Under the pieces are notes generated by a model that was not told where the DNA came from, ran no database searches, and saw only the letters and a list, made by a program, of their open reading frames with translations. Shown in pieces: positions 8,801 through 16,400 of a DNA stretch of 35,600 bases; position 1 is the stretch's first letter, and each line of letters starts with the position of its first letter. Source of the DNA: Pseudomonadota bacterium (GTDB lineage: Bacteria; Myxococcota_A; UBA9042; GCA-2863065); assembly GCA_005776585.1 (NCBI GenBank), contig SXOX01000295.1, forward strand, positions 1 through 35,600. Direction: 5' to 3'. Both the position numbers and the translations under genes were made by a program.

Positions 8801-9681
8801 GCGTCGATCGTGCAGGCGACCCCATCGTCGCAGTCGGTAGCCGTGGCGCCGGCGCAGGTGCCGACCGCGCAGGCGTCTCCAGCCGTGCATGGGTCCAGGT
8901 CGTCGCAGGTCGCTGTCGTAAACCGCTGGCCGCAGCCCATGGCCGGGTTGCAGAACCGGCGCTGACACACCGTCGGCGTGCCACAGGCGCCGTCGTTGCA
9001 AGCAGCCTCACCGCACAGCGCCAGTTCGAACTGGCCGACCGACAGCGACGCACCGGCACCGAAGACGGCGAAGACCAGTCCGCGCGCCTCCAGCCCGCCC
9101 CCGATGCGCAGCTCCGTGGGTCCCACCGTGAGCGTAGCCACGGTCGGACGGAGCTCGAGGACCAGCGTCGTCGTGGCTGGGAGCACGACCGTACCCGGAG
9201 CCTCCTGTCCGAGCCCGTTGAGGCGCGCGACGATGGCGCCCGTCGGGCCGCGTTGGAGCACGGCGCCGACGCCGTCCGGTGGCTCGCCCGGCTTGGCCTC
9301 CACGCGAACGAAACCCACGAACGCGCTGGCACTCTCGGGGAGCGCCAGAGACCCGAGAGTGACCGTCGCCCGCGCGGTCGTCGTCGAGACCAGGGCGAGT
9401 GACGCGACGGCGCGCGGCACGGAGCCGGGTGCCAGCGTCAGCGCCGTGCCCGAGGTGGCGGCGCCGCCATCCAGGACCCAGCCGTGGTCGGTCGTCCACG
9501 TCTCGGTCAACACCGGGCGCAGCGTGCAGTCCTGAGGCTGGGCCGTCTCGACTGGGACCAGCTCGAGCGCCGTCGTGTCGACGACCTCCGCGAACGCAAT
9601 GGCGAAGTCCCCGGCGGGCGGCGCCTCGCATGCGAAGCACAGCAGTGACAGGGCCATTCCGATGCGACGAACAGACAACAT
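2875..9681 (-). CDS. Giant Cys-rich repeat lipoprotein with MopE-like motifs and a C-terminal parallel beta-helix (2268 aa)
   Basis: I place the start at ATG 9681: it gives a signal peptide beginning MLSVRRIGMALSLLCFAC with a lipobox-like Cys, and has GAGG 4-7 nt upstream. An in-frame GTG/ATG further out would add an unlikely leader. The order is: lipoprotein signal; a beta-sandwich-like region (about 30-230); Cys-rich segments; about 31 copies of a 26-aa repeat (consensus C-DDGN-C-NG-ESC-GC-G, six-residue spacing between early Cys) related to the Dictyostelium CTDC repeat (PF00526); then CGxCG segments with ELCNGKDDDCDG motifs as in MopE-type metal-binding proteins; then a right-handed beta-helix opened by VVWVDDSN and GDEIRLRPGVYAEAV, with NTITG-type rungs to the end (MGAHGNTADAT). 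It is probably an outer-surface disulphide-rich stalk displaying a beta-helix head. Ligand and role are unknown. It is divergent from the cobalamin-riboswitch operon. Confidence 0.93.
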   Translation of the reverse strand: MLSVRRIGMALSLLCFACEAPPAGDFAIAFAEVVDTTALELVPVETAQPQDCTLRPVLTETWTTDHGWVLDGGAATSGTALTLAPGSVPRAVASLALVSTTTARATVTLGSLALPESASAFVGFVRVEAKPGEPPDGVGAVLQRGPTGAIVARLNGLGQEAPGTVVLPATTTLVLELRPTVATLTVGPTELRIGGGLEARGLVFAVFGAGASLSVGQFELALCGEAACNDGACGTPTVCQRRFCNPAMGCGQRFTTATCDDLDPCTAGDACAVGTCAGATATDCDDGVACTIDACEPATGCTHQPVAAACDDGNLCTGAESCDPTSGCAPGLPPTCVDDNPCNGVEFCHPLLGCVVGVPPACDDKNPCNGTESCDAKLGCVGGTAPTCDDKNPCNGTESCDAALGCVAASPPVCSDGDPCNGVESCDATLGCVSGQALECSDGNACNGAETCLPGQGCAPGLAPTCNDQNPCNGFESCDPKIGCITGVPVVCDDGLPCNGQESCHPTLGCIPGAALPGCCTAQDQCDDGNPCNGISTCQVETATCTATAPIACSDGNPCNGLEVCLPAQGCVSGNALVCGDGDVCNGLESCAPEQGCVPGTPLTCDDGLPCTGDEVCHPISGCLGGKAPSGCCTNDLDCNDLDFCNGTGSCTVATGTCVIVPPATCDDANVCNGAESCVPALGCVSGTLLDCDDGDLCDGQEVCHPALGCLPGLAPACSDGNPCNGQESCDGAAGCLPGTPLQCGDDNVCNGQELCAPFFGCIQGLGLTCGDGNACNGHEGCDPKLGCVAGKPPTCSDGNVCNGVESCEPAVGCIGGKALTCADGNACNGVETCDAGLGCVAGTPPTCEDDNACNGVESCDPAVGCVGGKPVVCSDGNECNGVETCDAELGCIAGTPPDCDDGNACNGVESCVPATGCVGGQALVCDDGNVCNGVEPCAPSTGCGVGAPLVCNDKDACNGLETCDTAEGCVAGVALVCSDGNACNGAESCVAALGCVAGTPPKCDDGNPCNGQETCAPSSGCVSGTPVSCSDGNHCNGEEGCDPAAGCTPGKPPVCDDANACNGQESCVAATGCQSGTPLVCGDGNACNGQESCNATQGCVAGAPPDCVDQNPCNGIESCSPGLGCVPGTPLSCDDQNPCTDDACDPAATCTHLSVVRPCDDGVPCTHTDTCTGGACFGTAYVCADGHACTDDVCVGDGTCAFAVKAGSCLIGGACVADGAPDPSGTCLGCVSDTSSTTWVADDRQTCGPLPGALDAKCAAGVCVPDGCSAGFHDCVADVPGCETHTLADPKRCGSCQKQCTSGQVCSGGLCKAACDANLTKCGQSCVDLTKDSDHCGGCSKPCLLANTAVTACTASTCKVVACYDGYVDANLTQTDGCECTIQHGGLELCNGKDDDCDGLVDDAPASVVDTDLKNCGACGKVCPPGPTSHLATCAQGSCGLSACGAGLWNIDGKVDTGCEYACVPAANFTELCNAKDDDCDGVTDEGFDLLTDATNCGTCGLNCTVLPNVVQGRCAFGTCKIDQCAEGWKNADGAPANGCEAVPKVVWVDDSNAADTAQDGSSAHPWSTIAKGTTASGPGDEIRLRPGVYAEAVTLSKAGVRLMGEGAALITITPPALGTGILVGADAVSIENVTVKGGRIGIQFNGPSGSPRIGGRVEGVVVRDQAGKNDTADLVLGIEVRYTSDVTVTGSTVQTLKGSGYVTTLQPVATIKGATGGAARGIMLVGSSGCTITGNTITGVTAGAGQTTSSGYSGEYPYGGLGGSATGLYLEGGTGNVVTGNTIANITGGAGGNGRHAGGRGGDALGMAFRLASTENGLKGNTITTLTAGAGGTSLDGTALAGASGGRIGMSFASDSINNDVAMDNKVDGTPIVFLYGAKDVVIEGLTIPSKTMPTNFGMFTVLESTNVTVRGNTIVGAAAAPGDTSPSKGGTGSSQVGLRIQACTECLIEDNVINSVTGAVGGGGDEGGVGGAAYGLYIINSTGVVARRNTITGVTGGKGGSAKPHCGNDNSIAGTGGGAYGMYVSGCIGSVLDGNSVRTVSAGLQGSGISSYGGCNDGTVGAHGYAAGTLIANSVTCALTHHEIHTVRDVSTINVNEASLSGLDLQNVTALTVQYVTIYSVYSAGANSTSGVQGVRVPDGQTSPILIQDSIVSIPVSSGVGIRVGSAVAAGLVVIDATTVHVNSASQTVNATLNATCLSSDPQFVSAATGDLSLKATSPCIDKAAPDSDYCLEPSPNGCRANMGAHGNTADATSKAGASHCSCAP
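6240..8765 (-). repeat. 78-bp (26-aa) coding tandem repeat, about 31 copies
   Basis: Within the giant lipoprotein gene the same pattern recurs every 78 bp: neighbouring units at 8495 and 8573 are exactly 78 bp apart. Each unit encodes two acidic residues, G/K/Q, N, x, CNG, x, E, x, C, about five residues, GC and a GxxP-type turn. Two units are variants (CNGISTC near 8080 and CNGTGSC near 7740) preceded by an additional CCT segment, splitting the array into three blocks. Units differ at third positions and in the variable residues, so the array is old rather than newly amplified. Even cysteine counts per unit suggest internal disulphides. Confidence 0.9.
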
Positions 9682-9765
9682 AGACCTCGGACCGTACCTC
9701 AACTCGCCGTTCGCGTTCGAGCGAATTCGGCAGGCGATTCTGTGCGCGCCATCACTTGCGGTCTC

Positions 9766-9938
9766 GCCTCGCCCGGTGCTAGAGCACAACCGTGACGCGC
9801 AGGAAGTCGGTGCAAGTCCGACGCTGCCCCCGCAACTGTCACCGGTGACGATCCGAGCATAGCCACTGGGCCTCGCGGCCTGGGAAGGGCTCGGGGAGGT
9901 CGACCCGGGAGCCAGGACATTGCGCGTCGCGTCGAGGC
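9766..9938 (+). promoter_or_regulatory. Cobalamin (adenosylcobalamin-class) riboswitch
   Basis: The conserved cobalamin-riboswitch core is directly visible. GGAAGTCGGTGCAAGTCCGA (9802-9821) is the first conserved stem-loop, followed by GCTGCCCCCGCAACTGT (9823-9839), then the B12-box-type GCCACTGGG (9862-9870), a GC hairpin and GGGAAGG (9882-9888), and GAGCCAGGACA (9909-9919) near the 3' side. A plausible closing P1 helix pairs GCCTCG at 9766-9771 with CGAGGC at 9933-9938. The element lies 64 nt upstream of the 10002 start on the same strand. In known examples of this family (RF00174) ligand binding represses the downstream genes. Exact borders are my estimate. Confidence 0.95.
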
Positions 9939-9998
9939 TTCGGGTGGAAGCAGGTGCCTGCCTCGGGCGCCTCTTCCTTCGCGCAGGATGCGGAGGAT
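9933..9998 (+). promoter_or_regulatory. Possible expression platform of the cobalamin riboswitch
   Basis: The 3' strand of P1 (CGAGGC, 9933-9938) can alternatively pair with a second GCCTCG at 9960-9965, enclosing a GCAGG/CCTGC inner stem (9950-9961). A pyrimidine-rich CCTCTTCC (9970-9977) can pair with the Shine-Dalgarno GGAGG at 9992-9996. This suggests translational control: with B12 bound, P1 forms and the downstream strand is free to mask the ribosome binding site. No U-tract for a terminator is present. Pairings were found by eye and not energy-folded. Confidence 0.4.
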
Positions 9999-10001
9999 CA
10001 C

Positions 10002-10673
10002 ATGAGTCGATGGTGGCAGGTTCTGTTGATCGGGCTCGTGCCGGCGTGTGTGCCGCCGGAGGGGGCGAGCACCTCGACCGGATCGGTGCCAGCGAAGGCG
10101 ACCGCGGTCTACGCGGCCAAGGTCGTGAGCTTCACCCCCGGTCCCGGCGCCGGCTTCGGGCAGGATCGACTCCCGGCGGTCGTGCTGGGACCTCCGCACG
10201 GAGCGGGAGCGCTGGTCGGCTCCACTGACACGCTGTCGCTCGGCGTTGGCGGCGAGGTCGTGCTCGATCTGGGGGTCGCGATCGTCAACGGACCCGGCCC
10301 GGACCTCATTGTCTTCGAGAACGCCTTCTGGCAGGGCGGGGATCCAACGCGCCCCTTTGCGGAGCTCGGCGAAGTCTCTGTCAGCGACGACGGCTCGACC
10401 TGGCACACGTTTCCGTGTGACCCCGCGGCCGGCGCCGACGGTCAATGGCCCGGCTGCGCTGGCTGGAACATCGTTCAGGACTATGACGCCGCCGCTGTGG
10501 TCCCCCTCGACGTCGCGCGCTCCGGAGGCGACGTCTTCGATCTCGGGACCCTCGGCCTCCAACGCGCGCGCTTCGTTCGCATCCGAGACCGCTCCACCGT
10601 GGGCGGCGGGACCTCCGCCGGCTTCGATCTCGACGCCGTCGGTGGCCGGTACGTCGCCGCCGATGGCCCATGA
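10002..10673 (+). CDS. Exported (probable lipoprotein) discoidin-like surface protein under B12 riboswitch control
   Basis: The start at 10002 is chosen because GGAGG sits 5 nt upstream and the product then begins with a signal peptide, MSRWWQVLLIGLVPAC, ending in a lipobox-like Cys. The mature 200-odd residues form a beta-sandwich pattern: GGEVVLDLGVAIVNGPGPDLIVFENAF, then a VSVSDDGSTWHTFPC strand and a GFDLDAVGG end. This resembles the 'cell surface protein' family found near cobalamin riboswitches and TonB-dependent receptors in Bacteroidetes and other groups, with a galactose-binding/discoidin-like core. That family link is from memory and unchecked. The stop overlaps the ATG of the propeller gene (ATGA). 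The likely role is surface binding of cobalamin or a related corrinoid (inference). Confidence 0.85.
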   Translation: MSRWWQVLLIGLVPACVPPEGASTSTGSVPAKATAVYAAKVVSFTPGPGAGFGQDRLPAVVLGPPHGAGALVGSTDTLSLGVGGEVVLDLGVAIVNGPGPDLIVFENAFWQGGDPTRPFAELGEVSVSDDGSTWHTFPCDPAAGADGQWPGCAGWNIVQDYDAAAVVPLDVARSGGDVFDLGTLGLQRARFVRIRDRSTVGGGTSAGFDLDAVGGRYVAADGP

Positions 10674-11794
10674 GGCGGCCGCTTCTGTTGCTCGGCTGCG
10701 CGGTGCTCGGCCTCGGCTGCCTCGAGCGTGCGGGCCTGACTGGCGTGACCGCGACCGGGCCGCGGGCCACCCCCGCGGGCGTCGTGCTGTCAGGCGAGCT
10801 GGTCGTGGTCACCGACCCCGGCGTCGACACCCGGTCTGGGCCGACGACCAGCTACGCGGCAGGTCACGTCCGCGCTCTGGACGCCGCCACCGGCACGCTT
10901 CGGGCGACGAGCGCCACGCGCTTCAAGAACCCCCTCTTCGTGACCGCGGTCGATGACCGTTTCTATGTCTCAGGCCCTGGGCCGCTGGTGACCTCGGGCG
11001 GCACCACCGTCGCGACCGAGGACGGCGGCATCGACGTCTTCACGCGCGACGGGCTGCTCGCCAGCGCGGCTCCGGTGGCCTCGGTGCGTCTTGCTGGCGC
11101 GCCTGGGCGCGTCGTCCCCATCGGCCAGGGGCGCGCCATCCTGCCGTCGGCTCTCTCGCCCGTGCTTTACCGTGTGGTGCTCGACCCGCTCTCGGTCGAG
11201 CATGGCCCGGCCGATCCGCTGCGGCTCCCCGCACCGCTCGATCGAACCGACCAGGTCGACACGCTCACCGTGGCGCTCGCGCCTGGCGCCGGCCTCGTCG
11301 TCACGAGCTTCAACACCGACCTCCTGCTGGTGCTGGATCCGCACACCGGCGCGACCATCCGCGGCCCCGTCTCCGTGCGCCGGGACCCCCAGGCGTCGCT
11401 CATCGAGGGCCCGCTGGATCTCGCCGTCTGCGCTGATGGCCTGCGCCCGGACGTCTTCGTGATGAAGGACCTGTCGAACCTGATTGCCGCGGTCGACTCG
11501 ACCACGCTCGCGGTCGAGCCCGCCTTCGCGGTCGTCGGGCCCGTCGCCAACCGCATCGCCTGCACCGCGGGGTCGCTCGTGGTCACGAACTCGGGGAAGA
11601 ACGACGTGCAAGTCATCGATCGCGTGACGGGCGCGACGACCGCCCGGATCGCGTACGACCCGGGCTGCAGCCCGTGGGAGACCGCGGTGCAGGACGGACG
11701 GCTCGTGACCACGCTCTACGGCTGCGGACGCGTCGCCCTGGCCGAGCTCGCGACCGCGAAGCTGCGTTGGAGCGTCGCGCTCGCAGCTCCGTGA
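10670..11794 (+). CDS. Exported beta-propeller protein coupled to the B12-riboswitch gene; BtuG-like role possible
   Basis: The ATG at 10670 overlaps the preceding stop, so translation is probably coupled. The product (374 aa) begins with a signal peptide MRRPLLLLGCAVLGLGC that ends in a plausible but atypical lipobox (Gly at -3). The rest is made of repeated strands of YncE/quinoprotein type: VRALDAATGTLRATSA, IDVFTRDGLL, LLLVLDPHTGATIRG, LIAAVDSTTLAVEPAF, DVQVIDRVTGATTARIAYD and VALAELATAKLRWSV, which fits a seven-bladed propeller. In Bacteroides the lipoprotein BtuG, also a beta-propeller, captures B12 at the cell surface for BtuB. Whether this protein is homologous cannot be judged by eye. 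No btuB, btuF or btuCD gene is present nearby. Confidence 0.88.
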   Translation: MRRPLLLLGCAVLGLGCLERAGLTGVTATGPRATPAGVVLSGELVVVTDPGVDTRSGPTTSYAAGHVRALDAATGTLRATSATRFKNPLFVTAVDDRFYVSGPGPLVTSGGTTVATEDGGIDVFTRDGLLASAAPVASVRLAGAPGRVVPIGQGRAILPSALSPVLYRVVLDPLSVEHGPADPLRLPAPLDRTDQVDTLTVALAPGAGLVVTSFNTDLLLVLDPHTGATIRGPVSVRRDPQASLIEGPLDLAVCADGLRPDVFVMKDLSNLIAAVDSTTLAVEPAFAVVGPVANRIACTAGSLVVTNSGKNDVQVIDRVTGATTARIAYDPGCSPWETAVQDGRLVTTLYGCGRVALAELATAKLRWSVALAAP

Positions 11795-11893
11795 GGGTCG
11801 CGTTCGGAGCCCCTTGCCACCCGAAAGCGGACCGTGTAACCCTTCGCCAAACACGCGTTCGACCGACTCACGACAGTTCCTCCGGAGGCGTAC

Positions 11894-13432
11894 ATGACCA
11901 TCCTGCGAATCGGTGCTTGGGCCATGCGTGGTGGCGTCCAGACCCAGTGGACGAAGGTCCTTCAGCGAGCGCAGCAGCTCGGGCTGACCGACGTCTCGCT
12001 CTCGGCGCATGCGCAGGACGCGGGGCAACCGTTCGAGCCGTTCGCGACGGCCTCGCACGTCGCGGCCGTGCTGCGCGCCTACGCGGCCGCGGGCATTCGC
12101 GGGCACCTCATGTTCTGGCCGCAGCCCAGCCCCGGCCACGCCAAGGAGCTCCTGGCCTACCTCGCGGAGGTGCGCCGACTCGCCGGAGACGCGCTCGTGA
12201 CCGCCGAGCTCGACGCCGAGGAGCAGTGGACCGGCCACCCGCGTCGCAGCACGCACGGCGCCGCGGTGGCTGCGCAGCTCAAGGCGGGGTGGCCGAGCGG
12301 CGTGAGGCTCGGCGTCAACGGCATCACTGCCGCGCTTCCGAAGATCCTCGATCTGGTCCGGGTCGCCGACTTCGTGATCCCACAAGCCTACACCTCTACG
12401 AAGAAGCATCAGACGCGGCCGCCGGGCACCCGTCAGACGGAGGTCGCCAAGGCCTGGCGCGCCAAGCTCCCGGCCGGCTGCAAGCTCTTGATGGGGCTCG
12501 CCGCCTACAGTCAGGAGGGCGCCGGCGGTCACCCGGCCGCACGCGCGATGCAGCTCGCGTTCGACGCCGCGGCCGCGGAGACCGACGAGCTCCGCTACTG
12601 GTCGCTCGAGGCCCTCGAGGGCGGGCCCGCGCACACCTTCGTCAAGGCCCGCTGTGCCGCGCTACCCGTGCCGCAACCGGCGCCCGCGCCTGCGCCGGTC
12701 GGCGATCCGGACGACGTCCGCGACACCGGCATGGCGCTCCTCGACGCGGTCCCCGCGCCGCCCGCGCCCCCCGCGTCTGCCGATGGTGCCGATGTTGGTG
12801 CCGCGGTGGTGGCCATCGCCCTGGCCGAGTGGCAGCGGGGCGTGCGCGAGCCACCAGGCCTCGGCTGGGACCGCATCGACGCCTACATCCGCTCTGCGCA
12901 GGGCCTCGCCTGGAACACGGCCGACATCGCCACCTGGAAGCCGGGCGTTCCGTACACGAAGAACGGGATGTTCGCCTGGTGCGGCGCCTTTGCGGCCTGG
13001 TGCTGGGGTGGGGCGGGACTCGGCGCGACCATCCGGCGCAAGCTGATGCCGTCGACGGTGCGCCTCTTCGGCGGCTACGGGGGGCTCCCCGGCTGGCACG
13101 GAGGCCCGCGCAGCGTTCCACTCCTCGACGCGCGCGCCGGCGACATCGGCGTCGTGACCAAGGGAGGCAGCACCGCGGGCCACCACATCGTCCTCATCGA
13201 GCGCCTCGACGCCGCCGCCGGGCTCGTCCATACGCTGGAGGGTAACGCCAGCGGGCTCGGCCCCGACGGCGCGACGTACGAGGGCGTCGTGCGCCGGACG
13301 CGCACGCTCCCCACGTCGGCGGGTGGCGTCGGTGTGAACCTGAAGCACCTCTGCCCCGTGAGCGGCCTGCCGCAGAAGTACACGTTGCTGCACGTCTATC
13401 GGCCGCTCCCCGAGGACGTCCACCCGGTCTGA
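11894..13432 (+). CDS. Two-domain cell-wall hydrolase candidate: TIM-barrel glycosidase-like domain plus CHAP-like cysteine amidase
   Basis: ATG 11894 follows CCGGAGG with a 5-nt gap. The N-terminal half (about 1-245) looks like a glycoside-hydrolase TIM barrel: IGAWAMRGG, ITDVSL-type strand, GHLMFWPQP, VTAELDAEEQW, GVNGIT, FVIPQAYTS and LRYWSLEALEG are spaced as successive barrel strands. The VTAELDAEEQW strand carries candidate acids. A Pro/Ala linker at about 258-298 precedes a CHAP or NlpC/P60-like domain with FAWCGAFAAWCW (catalytic Cys candidate), GDIGVVTKGG, then GHHIVLIE (His) and LEGNASG. No signal peptide is visible, so export would need lysis, injection or another route. It lies 100 bp after the propeller gene and has its own RBS, so it may or may not be in the B12 operon. 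Endolysin-like or contractile-system effector roles are possible. Confidence 0.82.
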   Translation: MTILRIGAWAMRGGVQTQWTKVLQRAQQLGLTDVSLSAHAQDAGQPFEPFATASHVAAVLRAYAAAGIRGHLMFWPQPSPGHAKELLAYLAEVRRLAGDALVTAELDAEEQWTGHPRRSTHGAAVAAQLKAGWPSGVRLGVNGITAALPKILDLVRVADFVIPQAYTSTKKHQTRPPGTRQTEVAKAWRAKLPAGCKLLMGLAAYSQEGAGGHPAARAMQLAFDAAAAETDELRYWSLEALEGGPAHTFVKARCAALPVPQPAPAPAPVGDPDDVRDTGMALLDAVPAPPAPPASADGADVGAAVVAIALAEWQRGVREPPGLGWDRIDAYIRSAQGLAWNTADIATWKPGVPYTKNGMFAWCGAFAAWCWGGAGLGATIRRKLMPSTVRLFGGYGGLPGWHGGPRSVPLLDARAGDIGVVTKGGSTAGHHIVLIERLDAAAGLVHTLEGNASGLGPDGATYEGVVRRTRTLPTSAGGVGVNLKHLCPVSGLPQKYTLLHVYRPLPEDVHPV

Positions 13433-13468
13433 CGGCGCTGCCGCCCCGGCTTCTGCAGGCAACGGCTT

Positions 13469-16400
13469 CTAGTGGCCGCGGCGGACCCTCTGGGCCACGA
13501 GCAGCGCCAGCAGCAGGAGCAGTCCGACGCTGCGCGGGCCCCCGGGGGGCGCGCCCGAGCGGCAGCCGCCGCGGGTGACCCGCACGATCGTGGTCCCTCC
13601 GGGCGCGACGTCGTCTTCGGTCAGTTCGTCGCCATGCGGCTCGACGGCGCTCGCCGGCTCTAGCAGTGGACCCGCGTCCAGTCCGGTCCGCGGAGGCAGC
13701 TCCGCGCTTGGCCCGGGCTCCGCGGCGACTGACTCCGGGGGCAGGGGCGGCTTCTCGGCGATGACCGGCTCGGGCACCGGCTCTGGCGCTGGCTCGGGCA
13801 CTGGCTCGGGCGGCGTCAAGCCCTGACAGGCCGTGAGGTTGGGCGCCCCCATGCCGTCGTGCAGCAGGAGCTCGACCGCCTGTGAGGCGGTCCCAAGCGT
13901 GACCTTGAGGCTGGCGAGGCAGCTCCCCACTGGCGCGACGAGCCGCGTCGCGTAGGCGCCGAAGGCCACATAGCGCACGGGCCCGCTCCAGAAGCCCGGC
14001 GCGTCGACCGTGACCGCGAAGCCCGGGCCGAGGAGGTTGCCGCTGACGTCGCGGGGCCGCGCCACGAGATCGAGCTGTGTCGTTCCGTCGCCGGGGATCT
14101 GGCCAATGGGCTTGCTGACGTCTCCGGGAGCGGTCGTCACGAGGTCGATCGTGGCCGGCGCTGGCGGCGGAACCGCGGGGACGACCGGGCACACCGCGGT
14201 GAGGCCCGCTGGCCCGCCGTTGACCAGCAGGCTCACGCTGCACGTGCCCGGCGTGAGCGGGCTCCGGACGAACACGCCGTAGTTCACGGTGTCCTCGAAG
14301 ACGTGCGACGTGAGCGTGTCGGCGAGCACCTCGCAGCCCGTCGCGACGAAGCTCAGCGCGCCCTTCTGGTCGGGGAGGGGTTGGCCTAGGGCGTCATGCG
14401 CCAACAGGCGGAGCGGCAGCAGGTCCTGGCCGTCGGCGTGTAAATGCCTCCCGTAGAAGAACATCGCCGAGCGCTTCGGCGAGAGCGGCTCGGAGCCGCC
14501 GGGACGCGCGGACTGATCGATGGCGACGCCGTCCGCTCGTGCCGTCAGGACGGCGCCGTTCGGGACCGCGCTCGCCGCGACCGTCGTGACGACGAGCTGC
14601 CCGTTGCCGCTGACCGGGCTCAGCAGCGGGACCGGATTGCCATCGACTCGCACCTCCACTGGCAGCGTCGTCAGGCCCGGCCCAACGCTGTCCATGGGGC
14701 TCGTCGTGCGGTTGGCGTCGCGGGGCGTGATGGCCACCTTCCACGCTGGCGGACCGGAACCCGTGACTGGGGTGACCCGCACGCCGGTCGTCGCGCCATC
14801 GACCCGCTCGAGGACCGGGCGGAGGAATGGCTGCGCGGCACCCGAAGGACCGGTGCTCGGCGTCAGCGTGAGCTCCGAGACGAGCGGATCGACCGAGATG
14901 ACGTACCTCGTCGAGGCCCCCGCCGTGTCCAGGTGCTTCTCCAGAATCTCGCCGCCGGCGAGCTCGAGCGTAAACCCTTGACCCGGCTTGGCCACCGTCC
15001 CGTCGGTCGCCAGCACCACGACGGTCGCCCCCATCGAGCGATAGGGCATGGCCGGAGACACGACCACCTCGAGCGCCGGCGCGGTCCGCACGCGCACGCG
15101 GGGATGGTGCGGCAGCACCTGGCCCTCGACGGTGAACGAGAGCACGACGTCGCCCGGCATCGGCGGCATGGGCACCACGCCCGTCCAGGTGTCCGGTCCG
15201 GCCTCGACGAGCGCGATGGGGCCGCCCGGAGCAGCCGTGACCACGGGCGGCGTGCCGCTCCAGGAGAGCACGACGGTCGCGGGGACGCCGCCGTGGGCGA
15301 GCTGCTTGGGCGCGACCGTGACCCACGCCGGCTCGCTCAGGGTCGTCGTCGTGTCGACGGGCACCGGACTGGTCTTCTTGTAGCCCGACGGCCAGACCAC
15401 CGTGACCGACGCAGGCCCTGCGCAGTCTCCGAGCCCCACGATCCAGCGCGGGTCGGCCGTGCCGCCCGGCGTCGCGCCGCCCGGATGCTGGCCCGTCCAG
15501 GTCTGTCCACAAGCGATCGCGCTGAGCGTGGCCCCGAGGCCGTCGCGGTTGGAGACCGTGCTCTTCAGACGCACCGAGAGGAAGTGTCCCGGCGAGGGGG
15601 TCACGTTTCGAAGGACGGTGAGCTCGGTCGGACCTCCGACGAGCAAATCCACGCGCCCGTCGTCATTGAAGTCGCAAGGCACGACGGTCCGATCGTCGCT
15701 GCCCAGGTTCAGGCCCGCCGGCTTGCTGGCCTCCACGAGCGTGGGCCCGGGTTGACCATGGTAGAAGATGGACTGCCCGACCTCGGACGTGAGCCCCAGG
15801 ACCTCTCCGATGACGCCCGTCGTGACCATGAGGTCCAGGCGCCCGTCGAGGTCGGCGTCGAAGAGGGCGGTGCCCCACTTGAAGCGCGGGCCCGCGATGC
15901 CGAGCGCGCCGCCGACGTGGAAGGCGTCCGTCGCGTCGGTCCACGTGCCGCCGTCCTGGCCGAGCAGGAGCGCGTCTTCGCCGTACGATGTCTGAAAGAG
16001 GTCGAGCCGCCCGTCCTGGTTCACGTCGCCGATCGAGACGCCCATGCCAAAGAGCGGCGTCGCGAGCCCCAGCGCGGGGGCGATGTCCGGCCCGGCCTTC
16101 CACCGCGCCAGGCTCCCCGGCGCGCCCTGAGCCACACCGTCGTTCCTGAGCACGACGTTCGGGTGAACCATCATCCCGAAGTCGTTGACCTGGAGCCAGT
16201 CGACGTCACCATCGCCGTCGAGATCCGCCCACGTGCCGACGAGCCCGCACCCCGCCCCAGGGAGCGCGTCGGGCGACCAGCGGAGGATCCCGCCGTCATT
16301 CTCCAAGAAGTGCGGCGACAGGCAGTCCGATTGCTGAACCGACAGCCCCTGCGCCCATCGCAGCAGCGCGACGTCGAGGTCACCGTCTCCGTCCGGATCG

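Larger units (their letters stand above)
9682..10001. other. Divergent intergenic region of 320 bp holding the riboswitch
   Basis: The left 85 bp must carry the promoters of both the giant lipoprotein (minus) and the riboswitch operon (plus). No confident -35/-10 pair could be assigned in this high-GC sequence. A small inverted repeat TTCGC-GTTCGA-GCGAA lies at 9710-9725. The remainder is the cobalamin riboswitch and its expression platform. Confidence 0.6.

Noticed and set aside
9682..9789. Upstream-extended start of the giant lipoprotein (36 more residues)
   Set aside because: It adds a polar lead before a clear signal peptide and runs into the riboswitch leader of the divergent operon; ATG 9681 has the ribosome binding site.
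11894..13432. Including the TIM-barrel/CHAP-like gene as third member of the B12 operon
   Set aside because: A 100-bp gap and its own strong ribosome binding site separate it, and its cell-wall role has no clear link to cobalamin. Co-transcription is not excluded but is not claimed.
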